Shown here: piece by piece, positions 25,561 to 34,224 of the stretch
Layout of the letters: each line of letters starts with the position of its first letter
Numbering within the stretch: position 1 is the stretch's first letter
Source of the DNA: AP-15 sp035538335
Lineage (GTDB): Bacteria > Pseudomonadota > Alphaproteobacteria > ATCC43930 > CGMCC-115725
Length of the DNA stretch: 64,000 nucleotides
NCBI GenBank assembly: GCA_035538335.1
Contig: DATLKN010000016.1
Span: 1-64,000 of the forward strand
Direction of reading: 5' to 3'
The notes under the pieces: model-generated
Told to the model about the DNA's origin: nothing
Databases searched by the model: none
Seen by the model: the letters and a program-made list of their open reading frames with translations, nothing else
Made by a program: the position numbers and the translations under genes

Positions 25561-25728
25561 ATGACGGTTGAGGATCGCGTCGCGGCATTGCGCGAGCGGC
25601 ATGCCTCGCTCGAACGCGCCATCGAGGAAGAGAACCGCCGTCCGCTCCCGGACCGGGACGCCATCGCCGATTTGAAGCGGCAAAAACTGCGGATCAAGGA
25701 CGAGATCTACCAGCTGGAGCGGCACTAG
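25561..25728 (+). CDS. DUF465 (YdcH family) small protein, second copy
   Basis: A 55-residue charged helical protein, MTVEDRVAALRERHASLERA onward, with the family core IADLKRQKLRIKDEIYQLE. AGGAGG lies upstream of the ATG at 25561. It is a paralogue of the gene at 24028 on the other side of ubiX and is divergent from ubiX. A clear intrinsic terminator follows the stop by about 30 bases. The function of the family is unknown. Confidence 0.87.
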   Translation: MTVEDRVAALRERHASLERAIEEENRRPLPDRDAIADLKRQKLRIKDEIYQLERH

Positions 25729-25757
25729 CCGCGCCGTTCGACGGCAAAATGCCGCCA

Positions 25758-25789
25758 AGCCGGGAGGGCAGGGTTCTCCCGGCTTTTTT
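25758..25789 (+). terminator. Rho-independent terminator after the DUF465 gene
   Basis: Stem AGCCGGGAG (25758-25766) pairs with CTCCCGGCT (25776-25784) around a nine-base loop, followed by a run of six T. This is the cleanest intrinsic terminator in the window. Confidence 0.88.
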
Positions 25790-26114
25790 ATGCCTGCAAT
25801 CCTCCGCATCTTAGCTGAGTTTAATTAAACCAGGATAAGTTCTTGAACCACAATAATGACACAACTCCTGCTTTGACGAACTCAAAGATTGAGCGCAGCA
25901 TCGTCAGAATACGCTAAGAAGAACTGCTAGCGCGTCGCCGCATCGTCAGGGAGGACCGCCCCATGGCGAGGTCATTCTTGAGGCGCTCTTGCGGGTTTCG
26001 CAATTCGGCAACTTCGGCGCGCGGCCCGCCGGCGTAACCATCGCCGACGAACTCAGCATTGATTCGAAGCACCGATCGCCCCCGCCTAAAACGCGGGAAT
26101 AGGGAGGTTACGCC
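25790..26114 (+). other. AT-richer intergenic region ahead of the beta-propeller gene
   Basis: About 325 bases without a recognised gene; the first half is clearly AT-richer than the window and probably carries the promoter of the secreted protein gene. A 24-codon reading frame (25963-26037) with GGAGG upstream of its ATG could encode a short leader peptide, but nothing else supports it. The downstream gene has its own good site (AGGGAGG) just before 26115. Confidence 0.4.
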
Positions 26115-27884
26115 ATGTCACCGTCTCTTCGACGATGGTCGAGCGCGGGTGCCGCGCTTGCCGCCTTGGTGATGCTTCCGAACTTTGCCGCCGCCGCTAC
26201 GGTGGCGAACCCGATTTGCCCCGCCGAGACCGCCAATTTCGGCCCGGGCACTGGACAGGACATCACCGTTCCAGCCGGCTTCACTGTCTCCGTTTTTGCG
26301 TCCGGCCTGAACGCCCCCACCGGCATCGCATTCCGCGGCAATTCACGAAACTTCGATGTATTCGTGCTCGAGTCTGGCCACGGCCTGCCGAGCCTGTGCA
26401 ACGAGCAGGGCTCGTTCGGCAGCGGCGATTTCGACCCGAAGAACCCGTTCACGCCGGACATCCTGGTGTTCGATCAAAGTGGCAAGCTGATCCGCGGTCC
26501 GCTCGCAAAGCCGAGCGCGCCGGGCGTCGGCCTGCAACCGGAAGGCCCGGCCGTCGATATCGCGTTCTCGCGGGGCTTCCAGGGAGGAACGCTGTTCGCA
26601 TCGGATTCGAACCAGGCGACGCACGCGCATAACGGGCAAAACAACAGCTCGCGCATTGTTACGGTCGATCCGAATACCGGAAATGTGACGCCGTTCATCA
26701 CGGCGCTGCCGACCGGCGACCATCCGACCGAGCAGTTCGCTTTCCAGGGCGGGTGGATCTACTGGTCGCAAGGATCGACGACGAACAGCGGCGTCGTCGG
26801 ACGCGACAACGGCGGCGGTCAGAACCAGCCCGACATCCCGTGCCAGACCATTACGCTGAGCCAGAACGTCTTCGATTCGGGCGGCGGCGTCTTCACCAGC
26901 GGCTATTCGAACTTCGGCACGACCAACCCCGGCGGGACCGTTCCAGCGTTCTTCAACGGGTTCACCAACCAGATCCGGCAGGGGGTTTGCGACGGCGCCA
27001 CGTTGCGGGCGCAGATCAACAATCCCAACGTGATCCAGGCGGTCGGTTGGGGGCATCGAAACGGTTACGCCATCCGTTTCGCGCCGAATGACCACCCCCT
27101 GCGCGGCCAGTTGCTGGTCGGGGAGGACGGAGCCGACGAACGCGGCGCACGACCCTCCAACGGCGCCCCCGAGGTGATCTCGATAGATCAGCAGAACGCC
27201 GACGGCACACCGGTCTATCACGGTTGGCCCGACCGTTACGGTTTCCTGGCGTCCAGCGAGGCGGTGTTCAACCCGGTCGGCGGCGCCTCGGATGACCTTT
27301 GCGTCTTCGACGCCGGCAATCCGCCGAGTTTCTGCACACCGGCGAGCCTCGCGCAAATTCTGTCGGAGGACGTGCCGATCCGCGACGTGCTGGCCGGCCC
27401 GCCGCAGCCGATCACCGCGCCGATAGGCCTCGAGGCGGCGGATTCCTCGTTCACCGGCATCGATTTCGTGCCGGACTCCTTCGTCGGCGGCGTCGTCCAG
27501 AGAGGCGCCGCACTCTATAGCCTCGAAGGCGATTTCGGTTTCTCGGGACCCAATGCCACGCCCCCGGCGCCGGAGATCGGGCACGAGGTGAAGCTGATGA
27601 ACTTTGGCGGCGGCGGAAACCAGCCGCTGTCTCTGCAGCTGCAGAATTTTGCCCGCAACGACACCGGCGACCAGGCATTTATCGATCCCAATCACCTGCA
27701 GGGCTTCAACCGGCCGACCAACGTCCGGTTCGGTCCCGACGGATGTGCCTATGTCGTCGATTATGGTGCGGTGCGGGACCCCGGCGGCGGCCCCGGCGGC
27801 GCCACCCGCTTTGTCAATCCGGCGGACGCTCCGCTGGTGCAGATTCCGGGCACCGGGGTGATCTTTAAGATCTGCCATGATTGA
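26115..27884 (+). CDS. Secreted beta-propeller protein (sugar/sorbosone dehydrogenase-like)
   Basis: A 589-residue exported protein with a Sec signal peptide of about 27 residues (LAALVMLPNFAAAA). The mature part contains blade-like segments that begin PAGFTVSVFASGLNAPTGIA and end NRPTNVRFGPDGCAYVVDYG, as in PQQ-dependent glucose/sorbosone dehydrogenase-like propellers. Several cysteines (positions around 35, 95, 250, 400, at the SLCNEQ, IPCQT and FCTPA segments) suggest disulfides. The central region is Asn/Gly-rich. I cannot confirm the PQQ or calcium ligands by eye, so enzymatic activity is not established. It is convergent with the acyl-CoA synthetase gene. Confidence 0.8.
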   Translation: MSPSLRRWSSAGAALAALVMLPNFAAAATVANPICPAETANFGPGTGQDITVPAGFTVSVFASGLNAPTGIAFRGNSRNFDVFVLESGHGLPSLCNEQGSFGSGDFDPKNPFTPDILVFDQSGKLIRGPLAKPSAPGVGLQPEGPAVDIAFSRGFQGGTLFASDSNQATHAHNGQNNSSRIVTVDPNTGNVTPFITALPTGDHPTEQFAFQGGWIYWSQGSTTNSGVVGRDNGGGQNQPDIPCQTITLSQNVFDSGGGVFTSGYSNFGTTNPGGTVPAFFNGFTNQIRQGVCDGATLRAQINNPNVIQAVGWGHRNGYAIRFAPNDHPLRGQLLVGEDGADERGARPSNGAPEVISIDQQNADGTPVYHGWPDRYGFLASSEAVFNPVGGASDDLCVFDAGNPPSFCTPASLAQILSEDVPIRDVLAGPPQPITAPIGLEAADSSFTGIDFVPDSFVGGVVQRGAALYSLEGDFGFSGPNATPPAPEIGHEVKLMNFGGGGNQPLSLQLQNFARNDTGDQAFIDPNHLQGFNRPTNVRFGPDGCAYVVDYGAVRDPGGGPGGATRFVNPADAPLVQIPGTGVIFKICHD

Positions 27885-27918
27885 GGCTGGGCGCCAAGCT
27901 TAGCCTCTTTGCGTCACG

Positions 27919-27941
27919 GGCCGCCGGCTCAGCCGGCGGCC
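27919..27941. repeat. Inverted repeat between convergent genes
   Basis: ggccgccggct and agccggcggcc are separated by one base, spanning the last codons and stop of the acyl-CoA synthetase gene, opposite the propeller gene end. It could help terminate both convergent transcripts; no T-run is present. Confidence 0.45.
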
Positions 27942-29548
27942 TTCGCGCGTTCGCGCAAGACGAATTTCTGGATCTTGCCGGTCGAGGTCTTCGGTAACGG
28001 GCCGAAGACCACGCTCCGCGGCGCCTTGAAATGCGCCAGCCGCTCGCGGCAGAAGGCGATGATCTCCTCGCCGCTGGTGCGCGCGCCCTCTTTCAGCTCG
28101 ACGAAGGCGCAGGGCGTCTCGCCCCATGTCGGGTCGGGGCGGGCGACGACGGCGGCTTCGAGCACCGCCGGGTGGCGATAGAGGACGCCCTCGACCTCGA
28201 TCGTCGAGATGTTCTCGCCGCCCGAGATGATGATGTCCTTCGAGCGGTCGCGGATCTCGATATAGCCGTCGGGGTGGGCGACCGCGAGGTCGCCCGTATG
28301 AAACCAGCCGCCGGCGAAGGATTCTTCCGTCGCCTTCGGGTTTTTCAGATAACCCTTCATGACGATGTTGCCGCGCATGAAGATCTCGCCCATCGTCTCG
28401 CCGTCCTGCGGCACCGGGGCGAGGCTCTCCGGGTCGGCGACCATCAGCCCTTCGAGCACCGGGTAGTTGACGCCCTGCCGCGCCTTGAGGCGGGCGCGCT
28501 CCTCGGCCGGCAGCGCGTTCCACTCCTCGTGCCAGGCGCACACGACCGAGGGGCCGTACACCTCCGTCAGGCCGTAGACATGTGTGATGTCGAAGCCCTT
28601 TTTCTCCATCCCCTCGATGATCGCAGCGGGCGGCGCCGCCCCGGCGGTCATCATCGCGATGCGCCGGCCGGCGGGGGGCGAGCCGCCGTGCAGCAGCAGG
28701 TTCATGACGATCGGCGCGCCGCAGAGATGACTGACGCCCTCTTCGGCGATCGCCTGATAGATGGCGCCAGCCTCGACCCGGCGCAGGCAAACATGCGTCC
28801 CGGCGAGCGCCGTCACCGTCCACGGAAAGCACCAGCCGTTGCAGTGGAACATCGGCAAGGTCCACAGATATGTCGGGTGCTGGGCCAAGCCCCAGACGAG
28901 GATGTTGCCGAGCGCGTTCAAGTAGCAGCCGCGATGGCTGTAGACGACGCCTTTCGGGTTGCCGGTCGTGCCCGAAGTGTAGTTGAGCGCGATCGCGTCC
29001 CATTCGTCCCGGGGCGTGACCCCGGCGAATTCCGGGTCGCCCTCGGCGAGCAGGGCCTCGTAGTCGAGTTGCCCGATCCGCCTCCCGCCCGAGGCTGCGG
29101 CATCGGCGATGTCGATGACGAGCGGCTTCTTGTCGAGCTTCGCGAGCGCCGCCTGCACGACCGGCGCGAATTCGGTGTCGGTCAGCAGCACCTTCGCCTC
29201 GCCGTGTCTGAGGATGAAGGCGATCGTCTCGACGTCGAGGCGGATGTTGAGGGCGTTCAGCACCGCCCCCGCCATCGGCACGCCGAAATGCGCTTCGAAA
29301 TGCTCGGGCAGGTTCGGCGCCATGATCGCGACCGTGTCGCCGCGTCCGACCCCTCGCTTTGCGAGCGCGCTCGCCAGCCGCCGGCAGCGCTCGAGAGTCT
29401 GCCGCCAGCTGTACCGCCGCGCGCCGTAGACGACGGCGAGGCGCTCGGGATAGACGGCGGCGCTGCGCTGGAGGAAGCCGATCGGCGACAGCGGAACGTA
29501 ATTCGCCGGGTTCTTGTCGAGCCCTTTCTCGTAGCGGTCGCTCGTCAT
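27929..29548 (-). CDS. AMP-forming acyl-CoA synthetase
   Basis: A 539-residue member of the ANL superfamily that activates a carboxylic acid to its CoA thioester via acyl-AMP. P-loop YTSGTTGNPKGVVYSH, A5 motif VYGLTEVYGP, A7 region GGWFHTGDLAVAHPDG, A8 hinge IIISGGENISTIEVEGVLY and the A10 lysine in LPKTSTGKIQKFVLR are all intact. The start at 29548 has GGGAGGAAA upstream. Its closest recognisable branch is the medium-chain / 3-methylmercaptopropionyl-CoA ligase group, but substrate cannot be decided from motifs. It is divergent from prpE, with 113 bases between the starts. Confidence 0.92.
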   Translation of the reverse strand: MTSDRYEKGLDKNPANYVPLSPIGFLQRSAAVYPERLAVVYGARRYSWRQTLERCRRLASALAKRGVGRGDTVAIMAPNLPEHFEAHFGVPMAGAVLNALNIRLDVETIAFILRHGEAKVLLTDTEFAPVVQAALAKLDKKPLVIDIADAAASGGRRIGQLDYEALLAEGDPEFAGVTPRDEWDAIALNYTSGTTGNPKGVVYSHRGCYLNALGNILVWGLAQHPTYLWTLPMFHCNGWCFPWTVTALAGTHVCLRRVEAGAIYQAIAEEGVSHLCGAPIVMNLLLHGGSPPAGRRIAMMTAGAAPPAAIIEGMEKKGFDITHVYGLTEVYGPSVVCAWHEEWNALPAEERARLKARQGVNYPVLEGLMVADPESLAPVPQDGETMGEIFMRGNIVMKGYLKNPKATEESFAGGWFHTGDLAVAHPDGYIEIRDRSKDIIISGGENISTIEVEGVLYRHPAVLEAAVVARPDPTWGETPCAFVELKEGARTSGEEIIAFCRERLAHFKAPRSVVFGPLPKTSTGKIQKFVLRERAKAAG

Positions 29549-29661
29549 GCGCGTTTCCTCCCTGCCGCCTATTTTCGCGCAACCGCTGCCGCTGTCGAGC
29601 GGCTTGGCAAGATGCGCGATAATGGCGGAGAGTGCGGCAAGAGCGCTGCGGGAGGAAACCG

Positions 29662-31575
29662 ATGGCCGGCTATCTCGAAACCTATCGCCGCTCACTCGCG
29701 GATCCCGAGGGCTTCTGGGCCGAGGCGGCGGCGGCGATCGATTGGGAGCGGGGCTGGGACAAGGTGCTCGATCGCAGCCGCGCGCCCTTCTACCGCTGGT
29801 TTTCGGGGGCCCGGCTCAACACCTGCTGGAATGCGCTCGACCGGCATGTCGCGGCGGGCCGGGGCGAGCGTATCGCCCTCATCTGGGACAGCCCGGTGAC
29901 GGGCCGCATCGAGCGCTTGTCCTATGCCGAGCTGAAGGACCGGGTCGCCCGCTTCGCCGGCGTTCTGAAAGGCCTCGGCGTCGAGCCGGGCGACCGCGTG
30001 CTGATCTACATGCCGATGGTGCCCGAGGCGGCGATCGCGATGCTCGCCTCGGCCCGCATCGGCGCGGTGCATTCGGTCGTCTTCGGCGGCTTTGCGGCGC
30101 ACGAGCTCGCGACCCGCATCGACGACGCGAAGCCGCGGGTCATCGTCTGCGCCTCCTGCGGCATCGAAGTGGACCGCGTCATCCCCTATAAGCCGCTGCT
30201 CGACGCGGCGATCGAGGAGGCGAGCGCGAAGCCGTCGGCTTGCGTCGTGCTGCAACGGCCGATGTTGCAGGCGCCGCTCGTCGGCGGCCGCGACCATGAT
30301 TGGGAGGAGCTCGTTGCCGCGGCGCGTCCTGCCGATTGCGTGCCGATGCTCGCGACCGACCCGCTCTACATCCTCTACACCTCGGGCACGACCGGCATCC
30401 CGAAAGGGGTCGTGCGCGACAATGGCGGGCACGCGGTCGCGCTCCACTGGTCCTTGCGCAACATCTACGGAGTACAGCCCGACGAAGTGTTCTGGACGGC
30501 CTCCGACGTCGGCTGGGTGGTCGGGCACTCCTACATCGTCTACGCGCCGCTGATTTACGGCTGCACCAGCGTCCTGTATGAGGGCAAGCCCGTCGGCACG
30601 CCCGACGCCGGCGCCTTCTGGCGGGTCATCGAAGAGCACAAGGTGCGCCTCTTCTTCACCGCGCCGACCGCTTTCCGCGCGATCAAGCGCGAGGACCCGG
30701 AGGGCAAGCTGATCCGGCAGCGCGACCTCACGCATTTCCGCGCTCTTTTTCTCGCCGGCGAGCGCGCCGACCCGCCGACCGTACAATGGGCGGAGGAGCA
30801 ACTTAGCGTGCCGGTCATCGACCATTGGTGGCAAACCGAGACCGGCTGGCCGATCGGCGCCAATTGCCTGGGGCTCGAGCGGCTGCCGGTCAAGCACGGC
30901 TCGTGCACGCGCGCCGTGCCGGGCTGGGACGTGCGCGTCCTCGACGCCGAGGCCGAGGGCGAGGCGAAGGAGCTGAAGGCCGGCGAGATCGGCGCGCTCG
31001 CCGTCAAGCTGCCGCTGCCGCCCGGCGCCTTGCCGACCCTGTGGCAGGCCGACGACCGCTTCCGCGCCTCCTATCTCGACGCCTATCCGGGCTACTACCA
31101 GACCGCCGATGCCGGCTTCATCGATAAAGACGGCTATATCCACGTGATGACCCGCACCGACGACATCATCAACGTCGCCGCGCATCGCCTCTCGACCGGC
31201 GAGATCGAGGAGGTGCTGGCGGCGCACCCCGATGTCGCGGAATGCGCCGTCATCGGCGTCGCCGACCAGCTGAAGGGCCAGCTGCCGCTCGGCTTTCTCG
31301 TGCTGAAGGCGGGGGTCAAACGCCCGGCGGCGGAGATCGAGCGGGAAGCGGCGGCCTTGGTGCGCCAACGCATCGGCCCGGTCGCGAGTTTCCGCCGGGC
31401 CATCGTCGTCGAGCGCCTCCCGAAGACGCGGTCGGGCAAGATCCTGCGCGGCACGATGAAAAAGATCGCCGACGGCGAGGAGTACCGCCTGCCGGCGACG
31501 ATCGACGATCCGGCGATCCTGCCGGAGATCGGCGAAGCGCTGGGGCGGGCGGGATACGGCAAGGCTTCCGCGTGA
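29662..31575 (+). CDS. prpE: Propionyl-CoA synthetase
   Basis: Activates propionate to propionyl-CoA. The 637-residue ANL protein has the acetyl/propionyl-CoA synthetase N-terminal layout (YRRSLADPEGFWAEAAAAID), P-loop YILYTSGTTGIPKGVVRDNG, FWTASDVGWVVGHSYIVYAP, and A8 motif TDDIINVAAHRLSTGEIEE. The acetylatable Lys is in LPKTRSGKILRGT. A ggaggaaacc ribosome site precedes the ATG at 29662. The last 374 bases (31186-31559) are duplicated at 33801-34166. The gene itself is full length, so either its original or an imported 3' end is now in place. Confidence 0.93.
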   Translation: MAGYLETYRRSLADPEGFWAEAAAAIDWERGWDKVLDRSRAPFYRWFSGARLNTCWNALDRHVAAGRGERIALIWDSPVTGRIERLSYAELKDRVARFAGVLKGLGVEPGDRVLIYMPMVPEAAIAMLASARIGAVHSVVFGGFAAHELATRIDDAKPRVIVCASCGIEVDRVIPYKPLLDAAIEEASAKPSACVVLQRPMLQAPLVGGRDHDWEELVAAARPADCVPMLATDPLYILYTSGTTGIPKGVVRDNGGHAVALHWSLRNIYGVQPDEVFWTASDVGWVVGHSYIVYAPLIYGCTSVLYEGKPVGTPDAGAFWRVIEEHKVRLFFTAPTAFRAIKREDPEGKLIRQRDLTHFRALFLAGERADPPTVQWAEEQLSVPVIDHWWQTETGWPIGANCLGLERLPVKHGSCTRAVPGWDVRVLDAEAEGEAKELKAGEIGALAVKLPLPPGALPTLWQADDRFRASYLDAYPGYYQTADAGFIDKDGYIHVMTRTDDIINVAAHRLSTGEIEEVLAAHPDVAECAVIGVADQLKGQLPLGFLVLKAGVKRPAAEIEREAAALVRQRIGPVASFRRAIVVERLPKTRSGKILRGTMKKIADGEEYRLPATIDDPAILPEIGEALGRAGYGKASA

Positions 31576-31722
31576 CAGGCGGTTACGGCTCGCGCGGCCA
31601 TTCCTTCTTCTCCGCTGCGATCACGGCGCAGCGAAGCTCATGACTACGTGGAAAGCGCGAACACCCGCTTGACGCGAGGGCGACTATAGCTCATGCGTAA
31701 AGCTTCACGAAACGGGGAACTC

Positions 31723-33789
31723 ATGCTTGACGATCTCCTGGCCACAATTCCGAGGGTGAACCAGGCCGAGCTCTCTGCTACTCGGGGTACGCTAGCCATA
31801 GCTGACCGGCCGGACCTATTTATTCCTCCCCCGATCGGGACATTGAGTGGCGATCTTGCTAATGCAGAGGTAGCTTTCATCGAGGCACCTGCTGCTGTCG
31901 GCAAAACAACGCTCGTCCGGTACATCTCCTCGGAGCGCAGGGCTCCGCTGTTAGATTTGGCGCGCGCCGCGCCTGGGGCGGACACCCTCGCGGGAAGTCT
32001 GTCGATGCTAGGCCCGCAAGCCTTACAGCGGCTGCAAGCTGGGCAACTCGCAGTACTGGTAGACGCATTGGATGAGGGATTGATCCGTTCCGGAGTCTGG
32101 AACTTCGATGAGTTTATTCGAACTTCCGCTCTTGTCGTCGACGCGGCCGAGAGACATCCCGGCACCCTCAGTCTGGTGCTGTTCGGCAGACCCCCGGCTA
32201 TCGCCGATGCCAAGGCTGGTTTTGAGCTCTATGCGACACATGTCCCTTTGATACACCTCAAGATAGACTTTTTCGACGAGGCAGGGGCCAGAAGGCTTGT
32301 ACAACAGAGGGCGAACGTATCTCAAGCGGGCGTAAATAGAGTACTAGATGAATACTTTGGAGCCATCGCTCGCGCTCTTAGGCTTAACGGGCGCCTTTGG
32401 CACGAAGAAGTGGGCCGTGGGTTCGCAGGGTATGCTCCGCTCTTAGATACCTTAGGATATATTTGTGCCAGGGAGAATCTGGCAAATCTTGCCAATTCAT
32501 TTGCTGCCCAAAACTCTCAAGAGGCGTGGGCGGTTCTTGAAAAGGTGTTGAACGATTGGCCGGCTCCAGGCTCAGCGGATTCACCATCCGCCTCATCATT
32601 AATCCTTCGCGAACGAAATGAAAAATTTCTGCCAGCGCTTCGAAAACGCAACTGGGAAGAACCCCCGGCCTGGATTTACGATCAAAATGAGCAATTCCAA
32701 TACATCAGCCAATGCGTTAGGAATGCCCCATACCAAATTAGCAATCGTGGGCAAATTTCCCCACGAGAGCGCGAAATATACAGGGATATGGTTGAGCTTT
32801 CAGTACCAACGCATCCTTTCATCCGCGAAAGACAGTTTGTAAATGGGGTGTTCGCCGCGGTTGTTGCAGCTTACCAGATTTGTGAGGTCTCCGCGCCTAC
32901 GTCCCAGATAGCTCAGATTGAACAATGTGCAAGAACTCCTTTCCTATGGAGGGCCTGCCGATCGTTCTTTATGAAACGCGAGAACTTGGTAGACGGTGAA
33001 TTGCTAGGTTACGTCTTGGCTTCCCTCTGGACGGATCCGCAAGACGCGCACGTGAGTATCTCAGACGCGCCAGAGGGCGGCGCTCAGGCGGAAGCGGACG
33101 GCGTGCGATTCTCGGTCACATTCCCGTTACGATTTATCGAGGTTATTGGGCACGGTACGTCGATTCGCGTGTCCGGGGATATCGTTTTAGGCGCTCTTAG
33201 TCAAAGCGGGTCGTTTGAGCTGCAGAGGGGCATAATCATCAGTTGCCGAGGGTTGCGCGTCGAGGAAAAGCTTCTGCGGCTACAAGGGACAGACATTTCT
33301 TTGAATGCAGAATCTGTTGAACAACCTCCGAATCTAAGCATCGTCCCCCCAAGCTCGAGCCAGCTTGGCAAAGACCCTCTGAAATTCACGGTTGCGGGCG
33401 CCTTCGCGGACAGGTACCCGTGGTCCACCACGGCAACCGAAATCATCGCCGCGGATGGCGAGATTTCCGACAAATGGACGACCCTGATTGAGCGTTGTGC
33501 TCTCAAGGCATCAGCGGGAGCCCTGCCAGTGCTTCAAGAGAATGGGCGCCCCGTTGACGATGACAACACGGCAAATTGGGTCAGACTTCCATACGAACAT
33601 GAGTTCCCGAAGCTGGTGACCGAGATAACCGCCGCAGGGCTGGGTAAAATGGTAAGGATCAGCGCTGGAGGTTCCGCGAAATACAGACTTAGGGACGTCA
33701 ATTGGGGCGATCTATTAGCAGCTGCTAAACGACCCGCGAAATCGTCTGACGGGCTTCGAAATCTCATCGGAAAGTTGAGGGGAGGTTAG
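31723..33789 (+). CDS. Orphan P-loop NTPase (NACHT/STAND-like), horizontally acquired
   Basis: A 688-residue protein I cannot assign to a named family. Walker A is APAAVGKTTL (residues 55-63) and Walker B LAVLVDALDE (109-118), with the Asp-Ala-Leu-Asp-Glu form common in NACHT/STAND ATPases. A following VLFGRP could carry a sensor residue. Residues 170-440 look helical. Residues 455-560 look beta-rich (FPLRFIEVIGHGTSIRVSGD), and the final 60 resemble a winged-helix-like segment. GGGGAA precedes the ATG at 31723; an ATG at 31693 is possible. Codons such as ATA, AGA, CTA and TTA are frequent, unlike the neighbours. It sits between prpE and a second prpE 3' end. No transmembrane segment or signal is evident. 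A role in phage defence is only a hypothesis. Confidence 0.8.
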   Translation: MLDDLLATIPRVNQAELSATRGTLAIADRPDLFIPPPIGTLSGDLANAEVAFIEAPAAVGKTTLVRYISSERRAPLLDLARAAPGADTLAGSLSMLGPQALQRLQAGQLAVLVDALDEGLIRSGVWNFDEFIRTSALVVDAAERHPGTLSLVLFGRPPAIADAKAGFELYATHVPLIHLKIDFFDEAGARRLVQQRANVSQAGVNRVLDEYFGAIARALRLNGRLWHEEVGRGFAGYAPLLDTLGYICARENLANLANSFAAQNSQEAWAVLEKVLNDWPAPGSADSPSASSLILRERNEKFLPALRKRNWEEPPAWIYDQNEQFQYISQCVRNAPYQISNRGQISPREREIYRDMVELSVPTHPFIRERQFVNGVFAAVVAAYQICEVSAPTSQIAQIEQCARTPFLWRACRSFFMKRENLVDGELLGYVLASLWTDPQDAHVSISDAPEGGAQAEADGVRFSVTFPLRFIEVIGHGTSIRVSGDIVLGALSQSGSFELQRGIIISCRGLRVEEKLLRLQGTDISLNAESVEQPPNLSIVPPSSSQLGKDPLKFTVAGAFADRYPWSTTATEIIAADGEISDKWTTLIERCALKASAGALPVLQENGRPVDDDNTANWVRLPYEHEFPKLVTEITAAGLGKMVRISAGGSAKYRLRDVNWGDLLAAAKRPAKSSDGLRNLIGKLRGG

Positions 33790-33800
33790 GGGCAGGCCTC

Positions 33801-34166
33801 CGCCTCTCGACGGGCGAGATCGAGGAGGTGCTGGCGGCGCACCCCGATGTCGCGGAATGCGCCGTCATCGGTGTCGCCGACCAGCTGAAGGGCCAGCTGC
33901 CGCTCGGCTTTCTCGTGCTGAAGGCGGGGGTCAAGCGCCCGGCGGCGGAGATCGAGCGGGAAGCGGCGGCGCTGGTGCGCCAGCGCATCGGCCCGGTCGC
34001 GAGCTTCCGCCGGGCCATCGTCGTCGAGCGCCTGCCGAAGACGCGCTCGGGCAAGATCCTGCGCGGCACGATGAAAAAGATCGCCGATGGCGAGGAGTAC
34101 CGCCTGCCGGCGACGATCGACGATCCTGCCGGAGATCGGCGAAGCGCTGGGGCGGGCGGGATACGG
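33801..34166 (+). pseudogene. Duplicated, truncated 3' end of prpE
   Basis: This stretch matches 31186-31559 of prpE over its whole length with about ten single-base differences and one 8-base deletion. All differences I can see are synonymous, so the encoded residues (e.g. VLAAHPDVAECAVIGVADQL) are identical up to the deletion, which shifts the frame 30 bases before the end. There is no start and no N-terminal three quarters of the gene. The synonymous pattern means this copy evolved as part of a working prpE before being separated, pointing to two alleles rather than decay of a tandem copy. Confidence 0.9.
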
Positions 34167-34174
34167 TGCGCCCC

Positions 34175-34222
34175 GACCCCCACCCTAACCCTCCCCCGCA
34201 TGCGGGGGAGGGAATGGGAGGG
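34175..34222. repeat. Palindromic intergenic repeat, family C (copy 2)
   Basis: ccctcccccgcatgcggggg forms the hairpin core and gagggaatgggaggg follows; similar to the copies at 10618 and 39291. It separates the prpE remnant from the trcR stop. Confidence 0.65.
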
Positions 34223-34224
34223 AA

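Noticed and set aside
31576..34224. Integrase, transposase or tRNA attachment site for the NTPase insertion
   Set aside because: None is visible. The 366-base flanking homology is far longer than a usual attachment core, so I describe it as homologous-recombination-like.
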